Below, piece after piece: positions 1-8,773 of a stretch of DNA of 9,038 bases (its first letter is position 1; every line of letters begins with the position of its first letter). Source of the stretch: Candidatus Sumerlaeota bacterium (GTDB lineage: Bacteria > Sumerlaeota > Sumerlaeia > JADFCT01); assembly GCA_026398575.1 (NCBI GenBank), contig JAPLSP010000769.1, positions 1 through 9,038 of the forward strand, written 5' to 3'. The notes beneath the pieces are model-generated. The model did not search any database. It was not told where the DNA came from and saw only the letters and a program-made list of their open reading frames with translations. The translations under genes and the position numbers were made by a program.

Positions 1-1
1 C

Positions 2-1249
2 GTGCTGGGAACCTACGAGGACATCACGGAATTAAAACGCGAGCATGTCGAACGCCGCAAGCTGGAGACGCAGGTGCAGAACGCGCAGAAGCTCGAAAGC
101 CTGGGCGTGCTGGCGGGCGGCATCGCGCACGATTTCAACAACCTGCTGATGGCGATCCTGGGCAATACGGATCTGGCCCTGGCGGATCTGTCTCCCGTTT
201 CGCCCATCCGCCAATATCTGCATGAAGTGGAAAAAGCCTCGCGCCGCGCGGCGGACTTGTGCCGCCAGATGCTCGCCTATTCCGGCAAAGGGCGCTTCGT
301 CATCCAGGCGCTGGATCTGGGCGAAGTCATTCAGGAGATGGCGCACATGCTCGAGGTTTCCATCTCGAAGAAAGCCATTCTGAAGTACAACTTCGCCGCC
401 AATCTGCCGGCCATAGAAGCCGACGTTTCGCAAATCCGCCAGATCATCATGAATCTGGTCATCAACGCTTCGGAGGCGATCGGCGACAAGAGCGGCGTCA
501 TTTCGATTTCCACCGGGGCCATGGAATGCGACCGCGCCTATTTGACCACGACGTGGCTGAATGAAAATCTGGCCGAGGGCCTGTACGTGTACATCGAGGT
601 GGCCGATACGGGCTGCGGCATTCACAAGGATTTGCAGCCGAAGATATTCGATCCATTTTATTCGACCAAATTCATCGGCCGCGGATTGGGCCTGGCGGCG
701 GTCCTCGGCATCGTGCGCGGCCACAAAGGGGCCATCAAGGTCTATAGCGAGGAGGGGCGCGGCTCCACGTTCAAAGTCCTCTTCCCCGCCGCCAGCTACG
801 CGGCGGATCAGGCGCCGGACGAGAAAACCGAGTCGAGTCCGCTGCAAAGCAAGGGCGCCGTATTGCTGGTGGACGATGAGGAATCCGTCCGCGTCATCGG
901 CAAACAGATGCTCATACGGCTGGGCTTCAAGGTTCTGACGGCGATGGATGGGCGCGATGCGGTCAACATCTTCCAGGAACGCTCCGGAAGCGCCGTCGCT
1001 CCCGAAGAGCGTATTATATGCGTCATTCTGGACCTGACGATGCCGCACATGGACGGCGAAGAGGCGTTTCGCGAATTGCGTCGCATCCAGCCGGACGTGT
1101 GCGTGGTTCTTTCAAGCGGCTACAACGAACAGGAAGTCACGCAGCGGTTTGTCGGCAAAGGCCTGGCCGGATTCATCCAAAAACCCTACCGCATGGCGAT
1201 GCTGGCCGAAAAAATGAAGCAGGTAATGAAGCCGAAAGGAACCGAGTGA
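2..1249 (+). CDS. Hybrid sensor histidine kinase/response regulator, 5'-truncated by window edge
   Basis: The gene encodes a two-component hybrid kinase that autophosphorylates on histidine and passes phosphate to its own receiver domain. Only the C-terminal 415 residues are visible; the frame is open at the left edge, so the true start lies outside. Visible residues 1-10 (GTYEDIT) are the usual end of a PAS/PAC domain. A HisKA domain follows, with H43 in the GGIAHDFNN motif. The HATPase_c domain has the N box around N151-N155, the G1 box DTGCGI at 202-207, the F box near F216-F219 and a glycine-rich G2 box at 226-230. The C-terminal receiver (about 285-410) has acidic D291/D292, phospho-acceptor D344 in LDLTMP, S371 and K394-P395, so it looks functional. 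There is no output domain after the receiver, so phosphate probably moves on to a separate phosphotransfer or regulator protein. The signal sensed is unknown because the sensor part is missing. Confidence 0.93.
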   Translation: MLGTYEDITELKREHVERRKLETQVQNAQKLESLGVLAGGIAHDFNNLLMAILGNTDLALADLSPVSPIRQYLHEVEKASRRAADLCRQMLAYSGKGRFVIQALDLGEVIQEMAHMLEVSISKKAILKYNFAANLPAIEADVSQIRQIIMNLVINASEAIGDKSGVISISTGAMECDRAYLTTTWLNENLAEGLYVYIEVADTGCGIHKDLQPKIFDPFYSTKFIGRGLGLAAVLGIVRGHKGAIKVYSEEGRGSTFKVLFPAASYAADQAPDEKTESSPLQSKGAVLLVDDEESVRVIGKQMLIRLGFKVLTAMDGRDAVNIFQERSGSAVAPEERIICVILDLTMPHMDGEEAFRELRRIQPDVCVVLSSGYNEQEVTQRFVGKGLAGFIQKPYRMAMLAEKMKQVMKPKGTE

Positions 1250-1317
1250 AGCGGATTTGGGCGCATCCCAAGGCAGCTACCGGCAGGACGTGGCGCCTTT
1301 CCTGACAAAATATTAGC

Positions 1318-1346
1318 TTGCGCGCGGGGAAAGGATGCTATTAATA
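1318..1346 (+). promoter_or_regulatory. Possible promoter for tRNA-Leu
   Basis: A TTGCGC hexamer at 1318-1323 is followed after 17 bases by TTAATA at 1341-1346, in an AT-rich patch about 55 bases before the mature tRNA. The fit to the sigma-70 consensus is only partial, so this is a weak call resting mainly on position. Confidence 0.22.
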
Positions 1347-1364
1347 TATTTCTCCAATTTTGCA

Positions 1365-1390
1365 CGGGAAAGCGCTCTCGGCGCTTCCCG
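1365..1390 (+). terminator. Hairpin between kinase gene and tRNA-Leu
   Basis: A 10-bp stem (1365-1375 with 1381-1390) has one bulged A at 1371 and a TCTCG loop. It is followed by a pyrimidine run (CTTTCCTCTT) that leads directly into the tRNA. It could be a weak rho-independent terminator for the kinase gene. It could equally be a leader structure of the tRNA precursor, removed at the RNase P cut at 1401/1402. The tail has few consecutive T residues, so terminator strength is doubtful. Confidence 0.35.
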
Positions 1391-1401
1391 CTTTCCTCTT
1401 T

Positions 1402-1488
1402 GCCGAAGTGGCGGAATTGGCAGACGCGCTAGGTTCAGGACCTAGTGGGGGCAACCTCTTCGGGGTTCAAATCCCCGCTTCGGCACCA
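1402..1488 (+). tRNA. tRNA-Leu (anticodon CAG)
   Basis: This is a complete class II tRNA gene. The 7-bp acceptor stem pairs 1402-1408 (GCCGAAG) with 1478-1484 (CTTCGGC). Next come discriminator A1485 and an encoded CCA at 1486-1488. The anticodon arm pairs CTAGG (1429-1433) with CCTAG (1441-1445) around loop TTCAGGA, which puts anticodon CAG at 1436-1438; it reads CUG, a frequent leucine codon in this GC-rich DNA. A long variable arm lies at about 1446-1460, as expected for tRNA-Leu. The T arm (1461-1477) has a perfect 5-bp stem around TTCAAAT. There is no intron. A terminator follows about 48 bases downstream, so it is probably transcribed as a single-gene unit. Confidence 0.97.
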
Positions 1489-1535
1489 AAAAGGCACATA
1501 GTAAAACAAGCGAAATTAGAGGAAATCAGGAAAAA

Positions 1536-1563
1536 GCCCGGATCGCAAGATTCGGGCATTTTT
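1536..1563. terminator. Bidirectional rho-independent terminator
   Basis: A 9-bp stem (1536-1544 with 1549-1557, one G-T pair) closed by a GCAA tetraloop is followed by ATTTTT on the + strand and preceded by AAAAA, which reads as TTTTT on the - strand. It can therefore end transcription of tRNA-Leu from the left. It can also end the convergent hypothetical gene, whose stop codon is about 22 bases away on the right. Confidence 0.85.
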
Positions 1564-1584
1564 AACCCATGGCAACTTGAGACG

Positions 1585-2946
1585 TTAGTAAATCGGCTGT
1601 ACCAGGAGCTTGCCCACATACACGTCTTTTATTCTGCATCTATCATCCAATTCCACGCGAATGATCCCGTATTTATAAAGTCCCAGATCATCCGGCGCCT
1701 GAGTTTTGAGGACCGTCACCCATTGATCATAAACAAACACCGGCATTTCAATCCGGGTCACATAGAATGGCGGAGTCTTTGACACCACTTGCAGATCTTG
1801 GGATAATTCGACTTTTTTGGGGGGTTCGCAAAGGCTTGCTTTTGCCTGCCACGTAAATGTCTTGCCTGCAAACTGGCTTAAATACTTGGCAATCAGTTTC
1901 TGCTTTGTCGCTCGATCAGCTCCCAGGCCGTTTTCAAGGTCGGCGACGTTCTTGGCAATCTCCTCGTACGTTGGCTTGGTGATGATGCCCAGCATCTTTG
2001 TCCTGTCCCAGTTATTGCGTGTCTTGATTTTCTCAATAACATCCTTGGGCAACTGTGATATATCTTTATCATAAATTGGATTGATGGGAATACCCAGGAA
2101 GCAATATTTTTCATCGGCTGTAAATTCGCCGTTTTGAATTTCTTTGAAAACACACAAAACCATAATGTCGGCTGTCTTGTCATTGAGACTAAATGAAAGA
2201 TGGAAATAGTACAAATTCAATTCATTTTCGATTTCAACTTTGGCCAGGCTCAGGATATTATACTTGTACTTATCCAAAGTGAGGATTCCACTTTCTCCAG
2301 GCGGCGCCAGCAGATTCTTGAGCGCAGCCTCAAATTGCTTTGGGCAGTTCTTAATCAATGACAGCAAAAAATCGGACTTCTTTGAATCTGCGGCATTGGC
2401 AATCGTGGCGCTGACCGCGACAATCGTGGCCGTGGTGTCCCATACCGCGCCTGGAACCACAGGTGCCGGTTGAATATTTGCGTCGCGGGGATTGGCATCC
2501 TTTTCTATGATTATTTTCGCTTCTTTGAGCTTGGTATAATCCTCTTTCAAGGATGTGAATTTGCCTTCTATATCTGACGACACTGCTTTAATCTTCTCAG
2601 CAATTTCCAGCAATTGAAGCTTGTATCTCTCGTCCCTGCCGGATAATTCCATCCTGCGCTTTTCGTCTGAAGCCAATAACTCCGCTTTGAAATCATCAAT
2701 TTGCTTTGCGCTATTGGCATGGAAAACCTCCAGCATCTTCTTTTCCTCTTCATCGCTTTGTTTCATCTTTAGTAGAATTTGATTTCTTGAGCTGAATGGA
2801 TCGTATAAGAATGTCAGCCAATAGCCGGCGACTCCTCCAATAATAATTAATAAAATGCCAATTCCCAAACGCCCAAGCAATACAATAAATCTATGAACGA
2901 TGGTTTTCGCTTCGTTGGAAGCGGAGGAGGAATGCTGCGTAGCCAT
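1585..2946 (-). CDS. Hypothetical membrane-anchored coiled-coil protein
   Basis: I do not recognise this 453-residue protein. The first 17 residues are polar. Residues 18-45 form one strongly hydrophobic transmembrane segment, with basic residues just before it, consistent with an N-in anchor. Residues about 56-150 are rich in Glu, Lys, Leu and Ala and look like a long coiled coil. A Pro/Ala-rich linker at about 158-168 leads to a mixed alpha/beta C-terminal region (about 190-453) with no motif I can name. I chose ATG at 2946 because AGGA lies 7 bases upstream (2954-2957). The open frame continues upstream for 82 codons, but that part looks non-coding and holds the likely promoter. Sampled lines are about 40-45% GC, against about 65% in clpC. 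The gene is alone in its orientation and ends at the terminator at 1536-1563. It could be a structural, stress or surface-linked protein, but no function can be assigned. Confidence 0.85.
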   Translation of the reverse strand: MATQHSSSASNEAKTIVHRFIVLLGRLGIGILLIIIGGVAGYWLTFLYDPFSSRNQILLKMKQSDEEEKKMLEVFHANSAKQIDDFKAELLASDEKRRMELSGRDERYKLQLLEIAEKIKAVSSDIEGKFTSLKEDYTKLKEAKIIIEKDANPRDANIQPAPVVPGAVWDTTATIVAVSATIANAADSKKSDFLLSLIKNCPKQFEAALKNLLAPPGESGILTLDKYKYNILSLAKVEIENELNLYYFHLSFSLNDKTADIMVLCVFKEIQNGEFTADEKYCFLGIPINPIYDKDISQLPKDVIEKIKTRNNWDRTKMLGIITKPTYEEIAKNVADLENGLGADRATKQKLIAKYLSQFAGKTFTWQAKASLCEPPKKVELSQDLQVVSKTPPFYVTRIEMPVFVYDQWVTVLKTQAPDDLGLYKYGIIRVELDDRCRIKDVYVGKLLVQPIY

Positions 2947-2992
2947 CGGTTGGTCCTTTCCTCTGGCGGCATCATGATAAACGCTGAAAGAG

Positions 2993-3020
2993 GCTATACT
3001 TTCTGAAGGGCGAAATGCAA
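2993..3020 (-). promoter_or_regulatory. Possible promoter of the hypothetical membrane protein gene
   Basis: On the - strand, TTGCAT (3020-3015) and TATAGC (2998-2993) are 16 bases apart and would start a transcript with a 5' leader of about 40 bases before the ATG at 2946. Both boxes match consensus only in part. The position supports the shorter start of that gene. Confidence 0.3.
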
Positions 3021-3247
3021 GAGAAAATCGAAAAAGCGCGATATCTGCTTGTAGAAACAGGCGAAATATTCTATGAGGGATCGCAAAAGCCGGCAGGGGC
3101 GCGAGCCAAAAATGGCGGAATTTCGCCCCAGCCTTGCAGACAAGCCCCAGGGCTTTAGAGCCAGAAGCGGGTAAAATGTCCTTTGACTCCAATCCATCAC
3201 GGGACTATGATCCCAGCGTCAATTGATTGAAAAGGAGCGTCCGCGAA

Positions 3248-3288
3248 AATTTGTCATGGTTTTTGCTCCGAATTAGCTTTGACAAATT
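3248..3288. promoter_or_regulatory. Spaced 9-bp inverted repeat, candidate clpC operator
   Basis: AATTTGTCA (3248-3256) is the exact reverse complement of TGACAAATT (3280-3288). The arms are separated by 23 bases, with centres 32 bases apart, close to three helical turns. The right arm overlaps the consensus TTGACA at 3279-3284, so a dimeric or paired regulator bound here would cover the clpC promoter. It is not the CIRCE element of HrcA and does not look like a CtsR site. The regulatory role is inferred from position only. Confidence 0.35.
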
Positions 3289-3310
3289 ATCAGGCATTTT
3301 GCGGATGCCT
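3279..3310 (+). promoter_or_regulatory. Possible clpC promoter region
   Basis: A perfect -35 hexamer TTGACA (3279-3284) lies 52 bases before the clpC start. At the expected -10 distance there is no good TATAAT match; instead there is an inverted repeat AGGCAT/ATGCCT (3292-3297 with 3305-3310). A poor -10 with a perfect -35 can indicate an activator-dependent or non-sigma-70 promoter, or a chance match. Confidence 0.3.
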
Positions 3311-3336
3311 TCGCTTGCTGAAAGGAAATATTTTCT

Positions 3337-5840
<2,504 letters not shown>

Positions 5841-5844
<4 letters not shown>

Positions 5845-5863
5845 CTGTCTGAATAGCTGTCTG
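5841..5863 (+). repeat. 11-bp direct repeat at the clpC stop codon
   Basis: ATAGCTGTCTG occurs at 5841-5851 and again at 5853-5863. The first copy contains the clpC stop codon TAG (5842-5844). It looks like a small local tandem duplication just after the gene, of no evident function. Confidence 0.6.
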
Positions 5864-5887
5864 GCGCGAATCGCGAAAACACTTTTG

Positions 5888-5975
5888 ATAGAACACGGAT
5901 TGGACGGATCGGGCGGATCGCCACGGATTTAAAAATCCGTCCTGATCCGCCCGATCCGTCGCATCCGTGTTCTAT
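5888..5975. repeat. 88-nt near-perfect palindrome made of CGGAT/ATCCG words
   Basis: The left arm pairs with the right arm as 13 bp (5888-5900 with 5963-5975), a 2x2 mismatch, 17 bp plus one G-T pair (5903-5920 with 5943-5960), another 2x2 mismatch, then 8 bp (5923-5930 with 5933-5940) around a tiny AA turn. Four CGGAT words (starts 5896, 5905, 5914, 5924) are mirrored by four ATCCG words (starts 5935, 5945, 5954, 5963). It sits between the convergent ends of clpC and the secretin gene, with a TTTTT run just after it (5978-5982), so it may also end clpC transcription. Its form suggests a dispersed intergenic palindromic element, but copy number cannot be seen here. Confidence 0.85.
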
Positions 5976-6028
5976 TGTTTTTCGCAGTATTTTTTCTATT
6001 TTCTATTATTTTCTGCTATGATCCGTCA
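5970..6028. other. AT-rich spacer with repeated TTCTATT
   Basis: TTCTATT occurs at 5970-5976, 5994-6000 and 6001-6007, in a T-rich stretch between the palindrome and the end of the secretin gene. On the + strand the T runs could serve termination of clpC. I see no gene here. Confidence 0.4.
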
Positions 6029-8773
6029 TCAATATCCCACCGGGCGCGGCGTCGGCTGTGTGGGATATGACGGCGAGGGGGCCGTCGGATAACCGGGCGT
6101 TGGATATGTTCCGCCGCCGGGCAGTGTGGTTCCTCCCGGCGTCGTCGGAAATCCGGCCCGCCTGGTCGGGGTTGGCCGCGGCGTACTGGCGGCGCCTGGA
6201 GTCCGCGAGGTCGTTCCGGAAGGCCTTGTGCCTATTCCTGTGCGGGTAGGCGCCGTGCCGGCGCCGGCGCCGGTCGTGGGCGCTTTGCCTGTGCTTGAAA
6301 TGTTCCCCGCCCCTCCCTCGGGCTTGTAGGTGTACGAGCTGGCGGGGAACTGCTTGCCGACGCGGCCTCCGGTTGCGCTCGTTGTCGCGCGATCTCCGAC
6401 CGCCAGCGGCTGCATCGGTCCGGAGGTCAGGGGCGCCTGAGAGCGGGTGGTCGCGCGGTCATACGCCGACGTCTGGACCCGCGTTCCCGTTGTCAGAGTC
6501 TCCGTGGAGACGCCTGCGGCAGACCTGGCGCCCGGGATTGCGGCGCCTGCGGACGTGGCGCCTTCTTCCAGGGGCGTAATAGCCTGCAGTGGCTGTTCGC
6601 TCACCAATCCGGCCGTTGTTCCATCTTCCTCCGCCGCTGCCTCGGCCATCCTGGCCTTCTTGTATTGCTCGATAAATTCGCGCGTCGCTTCGCTGGCCGT
6701 TTTGGGCTTGGCTTCTTCCATGCCCTCTTCATTCTCCGCCAATTTATTGATTTCCTCGATGGTGATGGCGGGCTTGCGCTTCAGGGCCTCTTCCTTCAAG
6801 ACGGTCGGCGTCATAAAAATCATCAGATTGGTCTGGTTGTTGGAGCTGGATTGGCTTCCGAACAGGGCGCCAATGACCGGGAGGAGACTTACATAAGGAA
6901 CGCCTTGCTTGGATTTGCTGTCATTGGACGAAAGCAGTCCGCCCATGACCTGGGTCTGGCCGCTGGGGATGCGCAGGATCGTGTCGAACGCCTGCCTCGT
7001 GGAATCCACCAAGGGATTGTTGGCATCGCCGCGGAAGCTGGTGTCGGAATTTTCGATCTGCAGTTCCATCTCGCAAACATCGTTATAAGTGATAGTCAGG
7101 CGCACCGTCAGACTCAATCCATAGGGCCGGGTGGCCTGCGTTGATTCAAGATTACCGCCATAACCGGGCGTGGTATTGTAGCCGCCGTAGCCGATCGTTG
7201 TACGATAGGCGCGATCGCCGCCGACGACCAGCATCGCGGTTCCATTGTTTTGGCAGACGATGCGCGGCTGCGACAAGAAACGCGTTTCGGAATCCTGCAT
7301 GGCCGCGGTGAAAATGATATGGGCGTATTCGGTCAACATTTCAGCGGTCAGGCCGGCCGAGCCCATGCTGACGACAGGGAATTCCTTAAAATCTTTGAAA
7401 CCCAAATGCGGCTTGCTCACGTCAACCACGGGAACCCCGGTGGCATTGACCGTCGTAGGCGTGCCTGTTCCCGTGCCCGTGCCCGTGCCTGTGCCCGTGC
7501 CTGTGCCTGTGCCTGTGGCGGCAGGGACGGTGACGGTTTGTCGAATGGGAATAAGCCCGTCGCGCACGGCGGTGAATAGCTTGCGGTTCACCTGGCTTTC
7601 CGTTCCCAGGTCCAAACCCTGCGTGAATTTGGTTTCGATAATCTCGGCGTGAATCAGGGCCTGTTTCACAGGCTCATCGAACACCGCGAGCAGTTTCGAG
7701 ACGCGCTCATGAACTTCGGGCACGTCTTCCAGGACAATCAATCCGCGGTCCTTGTTGACTTCCAGAAAGGCCTCTTTGGTGATGACGCGCTGGATGACGG
7801 CCAGCGTGGCTTCGAGACTCGCGGTCTCAACCTTCAGCGTATTGAGTTGATAGACGCGCATCTCGGGCTTGCTGTCATAGATATCTATCAGGAATTCCAT
7901 TTTGCGGATGTTGCGGAATTGATCGCGCACGACGATCCGGTGATTGACCAAGTCCACGTCTATGGACCCCGGATCGGACTTCAAGGACGTGATCTTTTCG
8001 GCGATGGACTGCGGATCGGCGTAGCGGATGGTAAAGACGCGCGTGATGAAGGATTTGTCAATCTCGCGGATGAACCGGTCAATCAACTCCAGCGTCTGCG
8101 GCAGCGCGCGGACGAAAACCTTGTTTGTCCGGTCGTCGGCGGTCACCGATTCGCCGATTTTCTTGTTCAACATGCCCTCGATGGCCTTGGCCACCTGCGT
8201 GGCCGGCAGATTCTCGGGCACGAACGTCTTGTCGCGGATCCAGGTCGGGAGCACGATGGTATCGAACATGGCGCGGTCCATGATGTCGAAACTGCGCTCG
8301 GTTTGGCGAACCCAAACCCAATCCTGGCCGGCCACCAACTGATTGAGCACGTCCAGAATCGGGGCATCCTCGACCATGACCGTGATCTTCATGCCGGCGG
8401 CTTTGCCTTTGAAAAGAATCAGGATGTCGTATTCGCCCTTGATTTGCGCGGAGACCATCGGCGTCGGCAGCTGATTGGCGCGGAAGGTGACCAGTGGCAG
8501 GCCGAATTCATCGGTTTTCGTGGTGCTGCCGTCCGCGTTTTGTGCGGCGGCGTTCTTCGACGCTGGAATGGCCACAGCCGGAAATTCCGCCGGGGGCGCG
8601 ACGGGCGGCGGTACGGGCGGCGCAAGGCCGGCGCCGGCGGGGCCAATGACGGGATTGACCGGAATCACGGGCGGCGGCGGAACCTCCTGCCCATGTACCG
8701 ACAGTCCCTGCCCCGCCAGCGCGAGGCTCGCTACGACAGCGATGAGCAACAGCTTCATTTTGAAAAAACCCAA
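6029..8773 (-). CDS. Secretin (GspD/PilQ superfamily) with Thr-Gly repeat and long Pro/Thr-rich tail
   Basis: The protein (914 residues from the chosen start) is an outer-membrane secretin, the ring channel of type II secretion or type IV pilus systems. A signal peptide covers about 1-28, followed by a Pro-rich linker (31-64). An N0/STN-like region lies at about 101-170, and three N1-type modules at about 184-240, 244-300 and 306-366. The secretin domain spans about 370-660, with the typical late motifs VPYVSLLPVIGALF (625-638) and TNLMIFMTPTVL (648-659). A (Thr-Gly)9-Thr run lies inside it at 420-438. The 255 residues after the domain start charged and helical, then become Thr/Pro/Gly-rich to the end. 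I chose TTG 8773 because GGAG lies 8 bases upstream (8782-8785). ATG 8758 begins a cleaner signal peptide but is 23 bases from that site; TTG 8821 is also in frame. No other gsp or pil genes are visible, so the GspD versus PilQ choice stays open. Confidence 0.92.
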   Translation of the reverse strand: MGFFKMKLLLIAVVASLALAGQGLSVHGQEVPPPPVIPVNPVIGPAGAGLAPPVPPPVAPPAEFPAVAIPASKNAAAQNADGSTTKTDEFGLPLVTFRANQLPTPMVSAQIKGEYDILILFKGKAAGMKITVMVEDAPILDVLNQLVAGQDWVWVRQTERSFDIMDRAMFDTIVLPTWIRDKTFVPENLPATQVAKAIEGMLNKKIGESVTADDRTNKVFVRALPQTLELIDRFIREIDKSFITRVFTIRYADPQSIAEKITSLKSDPGSIDVDLVNHRIVVRDQFRNIRKMEFLIDIYDSKPEMRVYQLNTLKVETASLEATLAVIQRVITKEAFLEVNKDRGLIVLEDVPEVHERVSKLLAVFDEPVKQALIHAEIIETKFTQGLDLGTESQVNRKLFTAVRDGLIPIRQTVTVPAATGTGTGTGTGTGTGTGTGTPTTVNATGVPVVDVSKPHLGFKDFKEFPVVSMGSAGLTAEMLTEYAHIIFTAAMQDSETRFLSQPRIVCQNNGTAMLVVGGDRAYRTTIGYGGYNTTPGYGGNLESTQATRPYGLSLTVRLTITYNDVCEMELQIENSDTSFRGDANNPLVDSTRQAFDTILRIPSGQTQVMGGLLSSNDSKSKQGVPYVSLLPVIGALFGSQSSSNNQTNLMIFMTPTVLKEEALKRKPAITIEEINKLAENEEGMEEAKPKTASEATREFIEQYKKARMAEAAAEEDGTTAGLVSEQPLQAITPLEEGATSAGAAIPGARSAAGVSTETLTTGTRVQTSAYDRATTRSQAPLTSGPMQPLAVGDRATTSATGGRVGKQFPASSYTYKPEGGAGNISSTGKAPTTGAGAGTAPTRTGIGTRPSGTTSRTPGAASTPRPTPTRRAGFPTTPGGTTLPGGGTYPTPGYPTAPSPSYPTQPTPRPVGY
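7460..7516 (-). repeat. Hexanucleotide tandem repeat encoding (Thr-Gly)9-Thr
   Basis: Nine 6-base units (GTGCCY on the + strand, 7461-7514) are present, one degenerate as GTTCCC at 7467-7472. On the coding strand they give alternating ACA/ACG and GGC codons. The unit length is a multiple of three, so copy-number change lengthens or shortens the protein without shifting the frame. Confidence 0.95.

Larger units (their letters stand above)
2947..3336. other. Divergent intergenic region (390 bases)
   Basis: This gap separates the leftward hypothetical gene from rightward clpC. It holds a possible promoter for the left gene (2993-3020), a TTGACA -35-like box for clpC (3279-3284), a perfect spaced 9-bp inverted repeat (3248-3288) and a smaller 6-bp one (3292-3310). 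It also contains a compact palindrome AAGCCC-CA-GGGCTT (3142-3155) and one 47-codon open frame (3015-3158, +) of doubtful reality. I see no RNA gene or mobile-element remnant in it. Confidence 0.6.

Noticed and set aside
661..720. Apparently unusual G2 box in the kinase (STKFIGRGLGL)
   Set aside because: This form is common in PAS-linked hybrid kinases with a C-terminal receiver, so it is not a sign of a degenerate enzyme.
32..1048. 338-codon - strand open frame opposite the histidine kinase
   Set aside because: The kinase on the + strand has full HisKA, HATPase and receiver motifs; the antisense product resembles no protein family.
1360..1782. + strand open frame covering the tRNA
   Set aside because: It reads straight through tRNA-Leu and the terminator and then antisense to the hypothetical gene, so it is not a gene.
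2947..3192. 82-codon N-terminal extension of the hypothetical membrane protein
   Set aside because: ATG 2946 has a well-placed AGGA site and starts just before the transmembrane anchor. The extension lies over the likely promoter and has non-coding character.
3193..3336. CIRCE (HrcA) element upstream of clpC
   Set aside because: I looked for TTAGCACTC-N9-GAGTGCTAA and found no match; the inverted repeat there has a different sequence and spacing.
1468..3336. Genomic island flanked by a duplicated tRNA 3' end
   Set aside because: No second copy of the tRNA-Leu 3' segment is visible between the tRNA and clpC, and there is no integrase gene.
5865..5875. Short CGCG-AAT-CGCG palindrome after clpC
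   Set aside because: A 4-bp stem with a 3-base loop is too small to support a claim.
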